Origin: Pseudomonadota bacterium
Lineage (GTDB): Bacteria; Pseudomonadota; Gammaproteobacteria; Burkholderiales; SHXO01
Length of the DNA: 27,351 bases
Direction: 5' to 3'
NCBI GenBank assembly: GCA_023430065.1
Contig: JAEZCG010000225.1
Span: 1 to 27,351 of the forward strand
In this document: piece after piece, positions 13,869-20,650 of the stretch
How the letters are laid out: each line of letters begins with the position of its first letter
Position numbering within the stretch: position 1 is the stretch's first letter
Notes under the pieces: generated by a model
Told to the model about the DNA's origin: nothing
What the model saw: only the letters and a program-made list of their open reading frames with translations
Databases searched by the model: none
Translations under genes and position numbers: made by a program

Positions 13869-14645
13869 ATGCAACGTAGCGTCGATCCAGCCCGCAGTCT
13901 GGAGGGCCGTCAGATTCCCGAGATCCAGTTCGACTACGTCGACCGGAACCGGCTCGATACGCTGCCTGGCGCCGAATTGTTCAGCGGACAGACGGTCGCG
14001 CTGTTCGCACTCCCCGGCGCCTTCACGCCGACCTGCTCGAACCGTCACGTTCCGCGCTTCCAGGAGCTGGCGGACGCACTTCACGACGAAGGCGTGGACG
14101 AGATCGTTTGCGTAGCCGTGAACGATCCCTGGGTAATGGCAGCCTGGAGTGCCGACCAGCACTGTCCGGATATCCGTTTCGTCCCGGACACGCGCGGAGA
14201 ATTCACCCGCGCGCTCGACATGATGGTCGACGTGCCCCACCTAGGTGAGCGGTCACGTCGCTATGCGCTGCTGGTGCGCCACGGCGTGATCGAGAAAGCC
14301 TTCGTGGAACCGGACGAGCCCGGCGATCCCTACACCGTCTCGGATGCCGATTCCCTGCTCGCCTATCTCAATCCGCAGTGCCCGGCGCTGCATCCCATCG
14401 CGGTGTTCGCGCGTTACGGCTGTCCATTCTGCGAACGGGCGCTGGCGCTGCTTCGTGAGCACGACCTGCCGTTCGAGGTGATCGAGGTCGGCGAGGACAT
14501 CTCGATGGACGCCGTCAAGGCGGTGAGCGGCCGCGCGACGGTGCCGCAGGTCTATCTCGACGGAACCCTCATCGGGGGAGCCCAGGAACTCGAACACCAC
14601 CTGCGTGCACGCAATCGCGCAAGCGGCACAGAGGAAATCTCATGA
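13869..14645 (+). CDS. peroxiredoxin-glutaredoxin hybrid protein
   Basis: This 258-residue protein fuses an N-terminal Prx5-type peroxiredoxin (LPGAFTPTCS, peroxidatic Cys56) to a C-terminal glutaredoxin domain (YGCPFCERA, Cys185 and Cys188; TVPQVYLDGTLIGG). Such hybrids reduce hydroperoxides with glutathione directly as electron donor. Domain order and length match the known hybrids. The gene overlaps the next one by ATGA. I find no correctly spaced sigma54 site in the 133 bases upstream, so this unit may be regulated differently from its neighbours. Confidence 0.93.
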   Translation: MQRSVDPARSLEGRQIPEIQFDYVDRNRLDTLPGAELFSGQTVALFALPGAFTPTCSNRHVPRFQELADALHDEGVDEIVCVAVNDPWVMAAWSADQHCPDIRFVPDTRGEFTRALDMMVDVPHLGERSRRYALLVRHGVIEKAFVEPDEPGDPYTVSDADSLLAYLNPQCPALHPIAVFARYGCPFCERALALLREHDLPFEVIEVGEDISMDAVKAVSGRATVPQVYLDGTLIGGAQELEHHLRARNRASGTEEIS

Positions 14646-15109
14646 ACTTCCTGCTCGATGCAGTGATCGCCGGCACCATCGCCGGCATCGCCACCACCGC
14701 AGCGGCAGCCACCGCTGCCCGCCGCCAAGGTGCCCCTGCGGTCGCTCCCGTGAACGCGGTCAGCCATGTGGTGTGGGGCGACCAGGCCGGCCATCAGGAT
14801 GGGTTGTCCGCGCGTTATACCGCCACCGGCTTGGCCACCAACCACGCTGCTTGCGTGTTCTGGGCAGCCGTCTACGAGGCACTGCGACGTCGCGTCGGCG
14901 GCGGCGTGCCTGGCGCAGTGGCAAGCGGACCGACCGTGGCGACACTGGCCTATGTCGTCGACTACCACCTCGTGCCGAAGCGGCTCACGCCCGGCTATGA
15001 ACTGCGTCTATCCGCGGGCGGCCTCAGCGCGATCTACGCCGCACTCGCATTGTCGCTTCCGCTGTGGAGCATCTTTTCGCGACGTAGCGCGTTGGCCGAT
15101 CGCGGCTGA
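14642..15109 (+). CDS. small integral membrane protein of unknown function
   Basis: This 155-residue protein has about four hydrophobic segments: residues 2-25 (Ala/Ile/Thr-rich), a middle helix around HAACVFWAAVYEAL, one around VATLAYVVDYHLV, and a last helix around LSAIYAALALSLPLW. A conserved-looking polar stretch (NAVSHVVWGD) lies between the first two. I do not recognise the family with certainty. Its start overlaps the peroxiredoxin stop (ATGA), so the two are translated together. Confidence 0.72.
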   Translation: MNFLLDAVIAGTIAGIATTAAAATAARRQGAPAVAPVNAVSHVVWGDQAGHQDGLSARYTATGLATNHAACVFWAAVYEALRRRVGGGVPGAVASGPTVATLAYVVDYHLVPKRLTPGYELRLSAGGLSAIYAALALSLPLWSIFSRRSALADRG

Positions 15110-15192
15110 ATCGGCGCGGCAGAGGCGCGCTCCTGGTCGATCGGCTCCGCGGTCCAGCGCGCCAGACTCCTGCGCGCGCGAGCGAGGACGCA

Positions 15193-15783
15193 TCACGGGT
15201 TCGCGGTCGCCAGTTCGGCGGCCATACCCAGGTCGTCGACCAGGGCGCCGAACAACTCCTGCTGACGCGATTTCTCGGGCACTCGCAGCACAGCAGACGG
15301 GTGATACGTCACCAGCACCGCATAGTCGTCGCGATCGATGGCGCGCCCACGCAGCATGGAGATCGTCACCGGTCCGCCCAGCAGAGCACGCCCGGCAGTG
15401 GCGCCCAGCGCCACGACCACGTGCGGACGGATGCGCACCAGTTCCGCCTGCAGCCAGACCTCGCAGGCCTCGATCTCGCGCTGGGCCGGCGTCTTGTGCA
15501 TGCGCCGCGTTCCGCGCGGCTCCCACTTGAAGTGTTTGACGGCGTTGGTCAGGTAGATGCGCTCACGCGCAATCCCGGCCTGCGCAAGTGCGTGGTCGAG
15601 CAGCCGACCGGCCGGGCCGACGAAGGGCCGTCCCACGATGTCCTCCTCCTGGCCCGGCTGCTCGCCCACCAGCACCAGGCGTGCATGCTCGTCGCCCTCG
15701 CCACCCACGGCCTGTGTAGCGCGCGCCCAAAGGGTGCAGCGCCGGCAGCGCTGCAGGTCTTCCGGCGGTTGCTCGACACTCAT
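15193..15783 (-). CDS. udgX: UdgX-type uracil-DNA-binding protein (UDG superfamily)
   Basis: This 196-residue protein belongs to the Fe-S uracil-DNA glycosylase superfamily. It has CRRC at residues 13-16, motif A GEQPGQEED at 40-48, FVGPAGRLLD, and motif B HPSAVLR with His161. Between them is GTRRMHKTP (91-99), which corresponds to the KRRIH insertion that defines UdgX. In that family the His (here His96) bonds covalently to the freed uracil site and traps the protein on DNA. NAVKHFKW has His84 where classical family 4 enzymes have Cys (VKCRPP), as I recall for UdgX; Cys107 supplies another ligand. It lies 5 bases after the 157-residue gene, as a two-gene operon. Confidence 0.87.
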   Translation of the reverse strand: MSVEQPPEDLQRCRRCTLWARATQAVGGEGDEHARLVLVGEQPGQEEDIVGRPFVGPAGRLLDHALAQAGIARERIYLTNAVKHFKWEPRGTRRMHKTPAQREIEACEVWLQAELVRIRPHVVVALGATAGRALLGGPVTISMLRGRAIDRDDYAVLVTYHPSAVLRVPEKSRQQELFGALVDDLGMAAELATANP

Positions 15784-15788
15784 CCGGT

Positions 15789-16262
15789 TCAGCCAGGCAG
15801 GAACGGCCCGTTGCGCGCAGCCGCGGCGGCTCGGCCCTTCGCCATGGCACGCAGCCAGCAGGCCACCATGCCGGCAATGGCCTCGTCATACCAGGGCTGC
15901 AATCCGGAGACCGCCACCACGATACCGTCCATGCACACGCTACCCCACAGCAGCGTGTCCCCAGGCATTAATCGCTGGGGCATCGATGCCTGGAGCCGAT
16001 GGCTGTCCATGCCGGTGCGCCACGAGACGTGCGCCTTGGCGCGCGCAAAGCGTGCGTAATCCGCGTCCCAGCCTTCACGATTGATGCTGTGCTCGTGCAG
16101 GATGGCCTGCTCGAACGTGCAGTCCGGCTGCGCCAGCGGGTCCATCACCACGATGTGCAGGCAGCCGCTGTCGCCGGCGGCAGGATCGCGCATGGCGAGC
16201 TCGACGGCGGGCAGTGCCAGGGCAACGGCTGCGCGCGCCGCATCGACATCGACCATGCGCAT
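15789..16262 (-). CDS. conserved-looking protein of unknown function (157 aa), upstream of udgX
   Basis: This 157-residue soluble protein has an N-terminal helix (VDAARAAVALALPAVELAM), a middle with EQAILHEHSINREGWDADYARFARAKAH, and a C-terminal GIVVAVSGLQPWYDEAIAGMV segment. The last part loosely recalls the SGGxxxxDE turn of GlcG/HbpS-like proteins, but the resemblance is too slight for a name. The start is the ATG at 16262, with another in frame at 16256; no strong Shine-Dalgarno sequence is visible. It is the first gene of the udgX operon, behind a sigma54 site. The partnership with UdgX suggests, but does not show, a role in the same DNA-damage response. Confidence 0.7.
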   Translation of the reverse strand: MRMVDVDAARAAVALALPAVELAMRDPAAGDSGCLHIVVMDPLAQPDCTFEQAILHEHSINREGWDADYARFARAKAHVSWRTGMDSHRLQASMPQRLMPGDTLLWGSVCMDGIVVAVSGLQPWYDEAIAGMVACWLRAMAKGRAAAAARNGPFLPG

Positions 16263-16331
16263 TTCGGAACTCGTTCGGGAGGAGAAACGTGCGGCGCGTT
16301 CCCGCAGTCGCAGGTCGCCGCGCCATCCTCG

Positions 16332-16347
16332 AGCAATCGAGGTGCCC
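16332..16347 (-). promoter_or_regulatory. sigma54 promoter of the udgX operon
   Basis: On the minus strand the site reads GGGCACCTCGATTGCT, with a perfect -12 (TTGCT), GGCAC at -24 and exact 11-base spacing. It sits between the terminator of the activator gene and the operon. The predicted leader is about 60 bases. Confidence 0.7.
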
Positions 16348-16351
16348 AGGC

Positions 16352-16379
16352 AAAAAAAACGGCGTCTGAAGACGCCGTT
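16352..16379 (-). terminator. intrinsic terminator of the NtrC-family gene
   Basis: On the minus strand AACGGCGTC and GACGCCGTT form a 9-base stem with a 4-base loop, followed by a run of eight Ts (the A-run at 16352-16359 on the plus strand). It lies 27 bases after the activator stop. Confidence 0.88.
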
Positions 16380-16405
16380 CGGTCGCAGTCAAACCCGTCG
16401 CTCGA

Positions 16406-17878
16406 TCACCCGGGTCGTGGAGACGTGGCACCCACCGGCGCGCTCGCAGCAAAGGATCCGGACGAAGGCGGCGCGCGGTGTTCGTCGCGCTCGAGGCGTG
16501 ACTCGGCGGGCGACGATCCTGGTGTGACGCCCGGCACCGTGGCGCCGCTCTTGGCATAGGCCTCGAGCCGGTTGTAGAGCGTCTTCAGGCTGATGCCGAG
16601 AATCTCCGCGGCACGGCGCTTGACGTTGCCGCAGCTCGCCAGGGTAGCGAAGGTCACGCGCCGTTCGATCTCTTCGAGCGGTGTGCCGATGCGCACGGTC
16701 AGCACTTCGGCATTGTCGGCCTCGACGAAGTTGGCGGTGGCCATGTCCGGCTCGATAACCTGGTCGGACATGATGAAGGCGCGCTGCACGTAGTTCTTCA
16801 GTTCGCGCACGTTGCCGGGCCAGGTGTGGGAATACAGCTTGGCGATGGCAGCGCGGGAAAAGGTCTTGTGCGTCCCCTGCTCGCGGTTGTACTGGTCGAG
16901 GAAGTATTCGGCGAGCAGCTCGATGTCGGTGCCGCGCTCGCGCAGCGGCGGGATCTGCACCGGGAAGACATTGAGCCGGTGGAACAAGTCCTCGCGCAGC
17001 CGGCCATCGACCACGGCCTTCTCGGGATTGCGGTTCGTGGCCGCCACGATGCGCACGTCGGTCGCGATCGGGGTGGTCGTGCCCACGCGCAGGAAGGTGC
17101 CGGTCTCCAGCACGCGCAGCAGCTTCACCTGGAGATCCATCGGCATCTCGGTGATTTCGTCCAGGAAGATCGTTCCGCCATTGGCTCGCTCGAAGAAGCC
17201 TTTGTGCTGGCGGTCGGCTCCGGTGAAGCTTCCCTTCTCGTGGCCGAACAGCTCGCTTTCGATCAGCTGCGGTGAGACCGCCCCGCAGTTGATGGGCAGG
17301 AAGGGATGCCGCTTGCGCCGGCTCATCTCGTGGATGGTCTCGGCGCAGACCTCCTTGCCGCTACCACTCTCGCCGACCAGCAGCACGGTGGCCGAGGTGG
17401 GGGAGACGCGCGCAAGCTGCTCGTACAGTGTCTGCATGGCTGGCGAGTTGCCCAGGATGTGCCCGAATCGGCCGAGCTTGCGCAATTCTTCCCGCAGTTC
17501 GCCGATCTCGGCGTGCAGGTCCGCACTGCGCGGGACGCGATCGAGGATGGCCTTCAGCCGGCCCACGTCGATCGGCTTGAGCAGGTAGTCGGTGGCACCC
17601 GCCCGCAGGGCACGGATCGCGCTCTCCATGCTCGCATGACCCGTGATCACCACCACTTCGGTGTTCTCCGGGGCCTCCAGATCGGCCACCAGACTGGTGC
17701 CCTCACCATCGGGAAGCTGCAGATCGGTAAGAAGTACATCGGGAACGTGGCGGACAAGATGCGATCTCGCATTGCGCAGGGTGTCCGCCTTGGATACGGT
17801 GAAGCCCTCGGCTTTGGCAAGTTCCGCCAAGGATTCAACGGTTTCTCGATCGTCATCGACGATCAGTATGTGCGGCAT
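16406..17878 (-). CDS. NtrC-family sigma54-dependent response regulator
   Basis: This 490-residue activator has three domains. The receiver (residues 1-115) shows the acidic pocket DDD at 8-10, phospho-acceptor Asp52 and Lys101. The AAA+ domain (about 140-375) has Walker A GESGSGKE at 169-176, GSFTGA at 216-221 in place of the usual GAFTGA sigma54 loop, and Walker B GTIFLDE. The C-terminal Fis-type helix-turn-helix is NVKRRAAEILGISLKTLYNRLEAY, followed by a Pro/Ser-rich tail. When phosphorylated such proteins open sigma54 promoters using ATP. ATG 17878 has AGGAGG 8 bases upstream. No sensor kinase gene is adjacent, so it is an orphan in this window and the natural candidate controller of the sigma54 sites. 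Confidence 0.93.
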   Translation of the reverse strand: MPHILIVDDDRETVESLAELAKAEGFTVSKADTLRNARSHLVRHVPDVLLTDLQLPDGEGTSLVADLEAPENTEVVVITGHASMESAIRALRAGATDYLLKPIDVGRLKAILDRVPRSADLHAEIGELREELRKLGRFGHILGNSPAMQTLYEQLARVSPTSATVLLVGESGSGKEVCAETIHEMSRRKRHPFLPINCGAVSPQLIESELFGHEKGSFTGADRQHKGFFERANGGTIFLDEITEMPMDLQVKLLRVLETGTFLRVGTTTPIATDVRIVAATNRNPEKAVVDGRLREDLFHRLNVFPVQIPPLRERGTDIELLAEYFLDQYNREQGTHKTFSRAAIAKLYSHTWPGNVRELKNYVQRAFIMSDQVIEPDMATANFVEADNAEVLTVRIGTPLEEIERRVTFATLASCGNVKRRAAEILGISLKTLYNRLEAYAKSGATVPGVTPGSSPAESRLERDEHRAPPSSGSFAASAPVGATSPRPG

Positions 17879-18102
17879 GAAGCGAGCCTCCTGGTAGATG
17901 TTCTGGTCGGGACCCAACGCTTCGGGTCGGCCTAGACTGGACTGGAGAGCAGGACGCGGTCCACGTAACACATTACCCCTAAGCCCTTGTATCTTTTACC
18001 CTCGCTGAAATGCGGCTCTCTGCATTATCTACATGAATTAGGTATTTTTTACGCGATTTCGTGAACTAAACCGCGACGACCTTCTCACGGAATTCGCCAA
18101 GT

Positions 18103-18963
18103 TCATCCGTTGATGATCTCCCCGCCGTTCGGATGAAGAATCTGTCCGGACATGTACGAGGCGGCACCGCTCGCCAGGAATACGAAGCTGGGGGCGATCT
18201 CGTCCGGTTGCCCGGGCCGGCCGAGCGGCACGTTCGCGCCGAATCGTTCCACCTTCTTCTCGTCGAACGAGGCCGGAATGAGCGGCGTCCAGACCGGACC
18301 GGGCGCCACGCCGTTGACCAGTATCCCCCTTTCCGCCAGGGAGAGGGCGAGCGAGCGCGTGAACGAAACGATGGCGCCCTTGGTCGATGAGTAGTCCAGC
18401 AGCTGCGGACTTCCTCGATAGGCGGTGACCGACGTGGTGTTGATGATGCGCGCACCTGCCTCGAGATGTGGCAATGCAGCCTTCACCAGATAGAACATCG
18501 AGAAGATGTTGGTGGCGAACGTACGCTGAAGTTGCGCAGCGTCGAGGTCGGTGATGCTGGCGCACGGATGCTGCTCGGCAGCATTGTTCACCAGGACATC
18601 CAGCCGTCCCAGCGCGCTCAGCGTCCGCTCGACCAGTTTGCGACAGGCCGCTTCCTCGGACACATCGCAACGCAGCGCCGCGCAGCGACGCCCCTCCGCC
18701 TCGATCGCCGCGCGCGTCGCCTCCGCGTCCTCGGTTTCCTCCAGGTACGCGATGGCGACGTCTGCGCCCTCCTTGGCGAAGGCGATCGCGACCGCACGTC
18801 CGATGCCGCTATCGCCGCCCGTGATGAGTGCAACCTTCCCCTGCAGTCGCCCGGAGCCGACGTAATGGCGTCCCCACGATTCTGGCGCAGGGTCCATCTC
18901 ATGTTCACGGCCCGGTTGCCGATCCTGGTGTTGCGGGGGCAGCGTCGTCTCTTGCTTGCTCAT
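18103..18963 (-). CDS. SDR family oxidoreductase (YghA/glucose-dehydrogenase-like)
   Basis: This 286-residue SDR belongs to the long-N-terminus group found with general-stress proteins. It has a hydrophilic N-terminal extension of about 40 residues, the cofactor loop TGGDSGIG at 48-55, NNAAEQH, the catalytic Ser in TTSVTAY, Tyr-x3-Lys in DYSSTK, and a C-terminal HPNGGEIING. Members use NAD(P) on sugars or polyols, but the substrate here is not known. The start is ATG 18963 behind GAGGAG. A sigma54-like site lies 32 bases upstream, divergent to the membrane-protein unit. Confidence 0.87.
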   Translation of the reverse strand: MSKQETTLPPQHQDRQPGREHEMDPAPESWGRHYVGSGRLQGKVALITGGDSGIGRAVAIAFAKEGADVAIAYLEETEDAEATRAAIEAEGRRCAALRCDVSEEAACRKLVERTLSALGRLDVLVNNAAEQHPCASITDLDAAQLQRTFATNIFSMFYLVKAALPHLEAGARIINTTSVTAYRGSPQLLDYSSTKGAIVSFTRSLALSLAERGILVNGVAPGPVWTPLIPASFDEKKVERFGANVPLGRPGQPDEIAPSFVFLASGAASYMSGQILHPNGGEIING

Positions 18964-18994
18964 GATGGTCTCCTCGATGCACGGGAAGGCGGTT

Positions 18995-19010
18995 CGCAAG
19001 CGGCATTCCG
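18995..19010 (-). promoter_or_regulatory. sigma54-like promoter of the SDR gene
   Basis: On the minus strand the site reads CGGAATGCCGCTTGCG. GG, A, T, G and TTGC are in place at 11-base spacing, but C4 of the -24 box is A. The leader would be only about 20 bases. It is weaker than its divergent partner 3 bases away. Confidence 0.5.
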
Positions 19011-19013
19011 TCA

Positions 19014-19029
19014 CGGCACCCGGGTTGCT
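19014..19029 (+). promoter_or_regulatory. sigma54 promoter of the small membrane-protein genes
   Basis: CGGCACCCGGGTTGCT has GGCAC, TTGCT and exact 11-base spacing. The predicted start is near 19041, 70-80 bases before the gene at 19110. Confidence 0.8.
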
Positions 19030-19109
19030 CAGGGGAATCTTCGCGGGCACCGTTATGTCATAGTGCTGGACAAACGCCCTGCAACCCGTTACTTTTTAGA
19101 ATTGAAGCC

Positions 19110-19628
19110 GTGCGCAAATACATGACGTTGAAGCTTTGGCGCTGGTTCTCGATCCTGCTCACCGCGCTTCTGGTAAGCCTCTGTGTCGCCGAACTGTGGG
19201 ACATGCCGGCGCGCCTGGCGATGCAGGGACGCAACTGGCTCTACACGATGAACATGCGTGAGGCCCTGCTGGACGGGAACGCAGGCCCGCTGCTTCAGAT
19301 TGCGACGGTCGGCACGGCCTTCGTCCTGCTCGGCATGGTTCGTGATGAGGCGAAATCATTCTGGTGGTCGCTGGCGGCCGCCATCACCCTGCTGCTCGCA
19401 TTCGTCGTATGGTGGGCCTTCGTCTATCCGGTGGAGATGCGGGTGAGCAACCTCACCGCGGCATCGCTGCCCCTGAACTGGGAGGCACTGCGCCTGCGCT
19501 GGGAAGTCGCGCAGGTCGTGCGCGCGACGCTGGGAATCGTCGCCCTGTGCGCGCTGGTGGTATCGGCCCTGTTCGCACGGGCCGAGCGGCGCGGACGGCG
19601 GCGCAATCGCTACTTCCTGATCACCTGA
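19110..19628 (+). CDS. four-helix integral membrane protein of unknown function
   Basis: This 172-residue protein (from GTG 19110) has four transmembrane segments: WFSILLTALLVSLCVAEL, LLQIATVGTAFVLLGMV, WWSLAAAITLLLAFVVWWAFVY and VVRATLGIVALCALVVSALF, with a basic C-terminus. The layout resembles DUF1772-type membrane proteins, but I am not certain. ATG 19122 is an alternative start four codons in; neither has a clear Shine-Dalgarno sequence. It is followed after 19 bases by the YetF-like gene and both probably use the sigma54 site at 19014-19029. Confidence 0.7.
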   Translation: MRKYMTLKLWRWFSILLTALLVSLCVAELWDMPARLAMQGRNWLYTMNMREALLDGNAGPLLQIATVGTAFVLLGMVRDEAKSFWWSLAAAITLLLAFVVWWAFVYPVEMRVSNLTAASLPLNWEALRLRWEVAQVVRATLGIVALCALVVSALFARAERRGRRRNRYFLIT

Positions 19629-19647
19629 TGCGTCCGCGGCGGTCTCC

Positions 19648-20145
19648 ATGACCGCCCTCGACTTCGATCTTGCGCAGCTGTTCGTCCTGCGCGTCTCTCC
19701 CCTCGAGTTGTTCGTCCGCGGCTCTGCGGTCTACTGGTTCCTGTTCCTCATCTTCCGCGTGGTGATGCGTCGGAACGTCGGCTCCATTGCCATCGCCGAC
19801 GTCCTGGTTCTGGTGGTGATCGCCGACGCCGCCCAGAATGCGATGGCAGGCGGCTACGACAGCATCACCGAAGGCTTCGTGCTGGTGGGGACGATCGTCG
19901 GCTGGAATGTGGCGCTGGATATGCTGGCTTATCGCTTCGAGCGCCTGCGGCGGCTCCTCGAAGCGCCGCCGCTGCTGCTGATACGCGACGGCCGGATGTT
20001 GCATCACAATCTGCGCAGGGAATTCCTGACCGAGGACGAAGTGCTCGCGAAGTTGCGCGAGAGCGGTGTGGAGAACGTAACCGAGGTGAAGCAGGCTTAC
20101 ATGGAGGGCGACGGGTCGATCAGCGTCATTCGGAAGAAGCGGTGA
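19648..20145 (+). CDS. DUF421 / YetF-like membrane protein
   Basis: This 165-residue protein has three N-terminal membrane helices (the first around YWFLFLIFRVVM, then SIAIADVLVLVVIADAA, then FVLVGTIVGWNVALDMLAY) and a small cytosolic C-terminal domain with the family pattern PPLLLIRDGRMLHHNLRRE and EVLAKLRESG. These features match the YetF/YcaP DUF421 family. Its role is unknown; homologues are often linked to stress or sporulation membranes. The gene ends 20 bases inside the end of the convergent small gene at 20126. Confidence 0.83.
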   Translation: MTALDFDLAQLFVLRVSPLELFVRGSAVYWFLFLIFRVVMRRNVGSIAIADVLVLVVIADAAQNAMAGGYDSITEGFVLVGTIVGWNVALDMLAYRFERLRRLLEAPPLLLIRDGRMLHHNLRREFLTEDEVLAKLRESGVENVTEVKQAYMEGDGSISVIRKKR

Positions 20146-20530
20146 CGCGCCACTTTTCCGTGTTGCCGGTCCACAGGCTCGCGACCAGCAGCCCTGCATA
20201 CCCGCCCAGCGCTGCGCCGAACGCCAATGCCGGGCCGGCAGGAACCAACAGCGCGGTGGCGACCACGCCTGCCGCGACACCCAGTGCAACGCTTCCGGCC
20301 AGCGATCCGACGCTGGGCTCGAGGCCGAGCAGCGCCTCGATCTCTGCCTCGATCTGTTCCGGGTGAGATGCCGCATCATCCAGCGCATCGCCATGCAGGT
20401 CCGCACTGCCGGCAAGCAAGAAGGTCTCATCGCCCGCAAGCGAGTGCGCCGCATCCGAGCCGCGCGCAGGCGCGGCACGGCGGAATTCGCGTTCGAAAGG
20501 CAGTACCGATTCGTTCAGCGTCGATTGCAT
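20126..20530 (-). CDS. small Gly/Ala-rich membrane protein
   Basis: This 134-residue protein has a hydrophilic N-terminal half and one or two Ala/Gly/Val-rich helices (SLAGSVALGVAAGVVATALLV, then a segment around AFGAALGGYAGLLVASLW) with small-x3-small spacing, like the glycine-zipper protein at 8606-9154. ATG 20530 has AGGGAG 8 bases upstream. A long antisense frame continues upstream but is not protein-like. A sigma54 site is just 29 bases upstream. It converges with, and overlaps by 20 bases, the YetF-like gene. The function is unknown. Confidence 0.65.
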   Translation of the reverse strand: MQSTLNESVLPFEREFRRAAPARGSDAAHSLAGDETFLLAGSADLHGDALDDAASHPEQIEAEIEALLGLEPSVGSLAGSVALGVAAGVVATALLVPAGPALAFGAALGGYAGLLVASLWTGNTEKWRVTASSE

Positions 20531-20558
20531 GGCGGGGCTCCCTGGGGCGTTCGACTTC

Positions 20559-20574
20559 AGCAGCTGGCGTGCCG
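20559..20574 (-). promoter_or_regulatory. sigma54 promoter of the 134-aa membrane-protein gene
   Basis: On the minus strand the site reads CGGCACGCCAGCTGCT. The -24 element is excellent; the -12 box is CTGCT instead of TTGCT, with correct 11-base spacing. Confidence 0.65.
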
Positions 20575-20601
20575 GGCACCCCGAGGTGGAAACCCGTGCT
20601 C

Positions 20602-20617
20602 CGGCATGGCGGTTGCG
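20602..20617 (+). promoter_or_regulatory. sigma54 promoter of the glycan operon
   Basis: CGGCATGGCGGTTGCG has GGCATG, TTGC and exact spacing. The predicted start is near 20629, about 22 bases before the first glycosyltransferase gene. Only 27 bases separate it from the divergent site at 20559-20574. Confidence 0.75.
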
Positions 20618-20650
20618 GAATCGGCTCGGAATTCGAAGGAACGGTCTGCC

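Noticed and set aside
16327..16342. CCTCGA-GCAA-TCGAGG hairpin next to the activator terminator
   Set aside because: The short stem overlaps the sigma54 site at 16332-16347 and is more simply explained by it; the adjacent hairpin with the T-run is the real terminator.
17879..18102. TGGACCG-N4-CTGCT-like site and AT-rich stretch upstream of the activator gene
   Set aside because: The match is poor in both boxes, and I could not place a convincing sigma70 promoter either, so no promoter is claimed.
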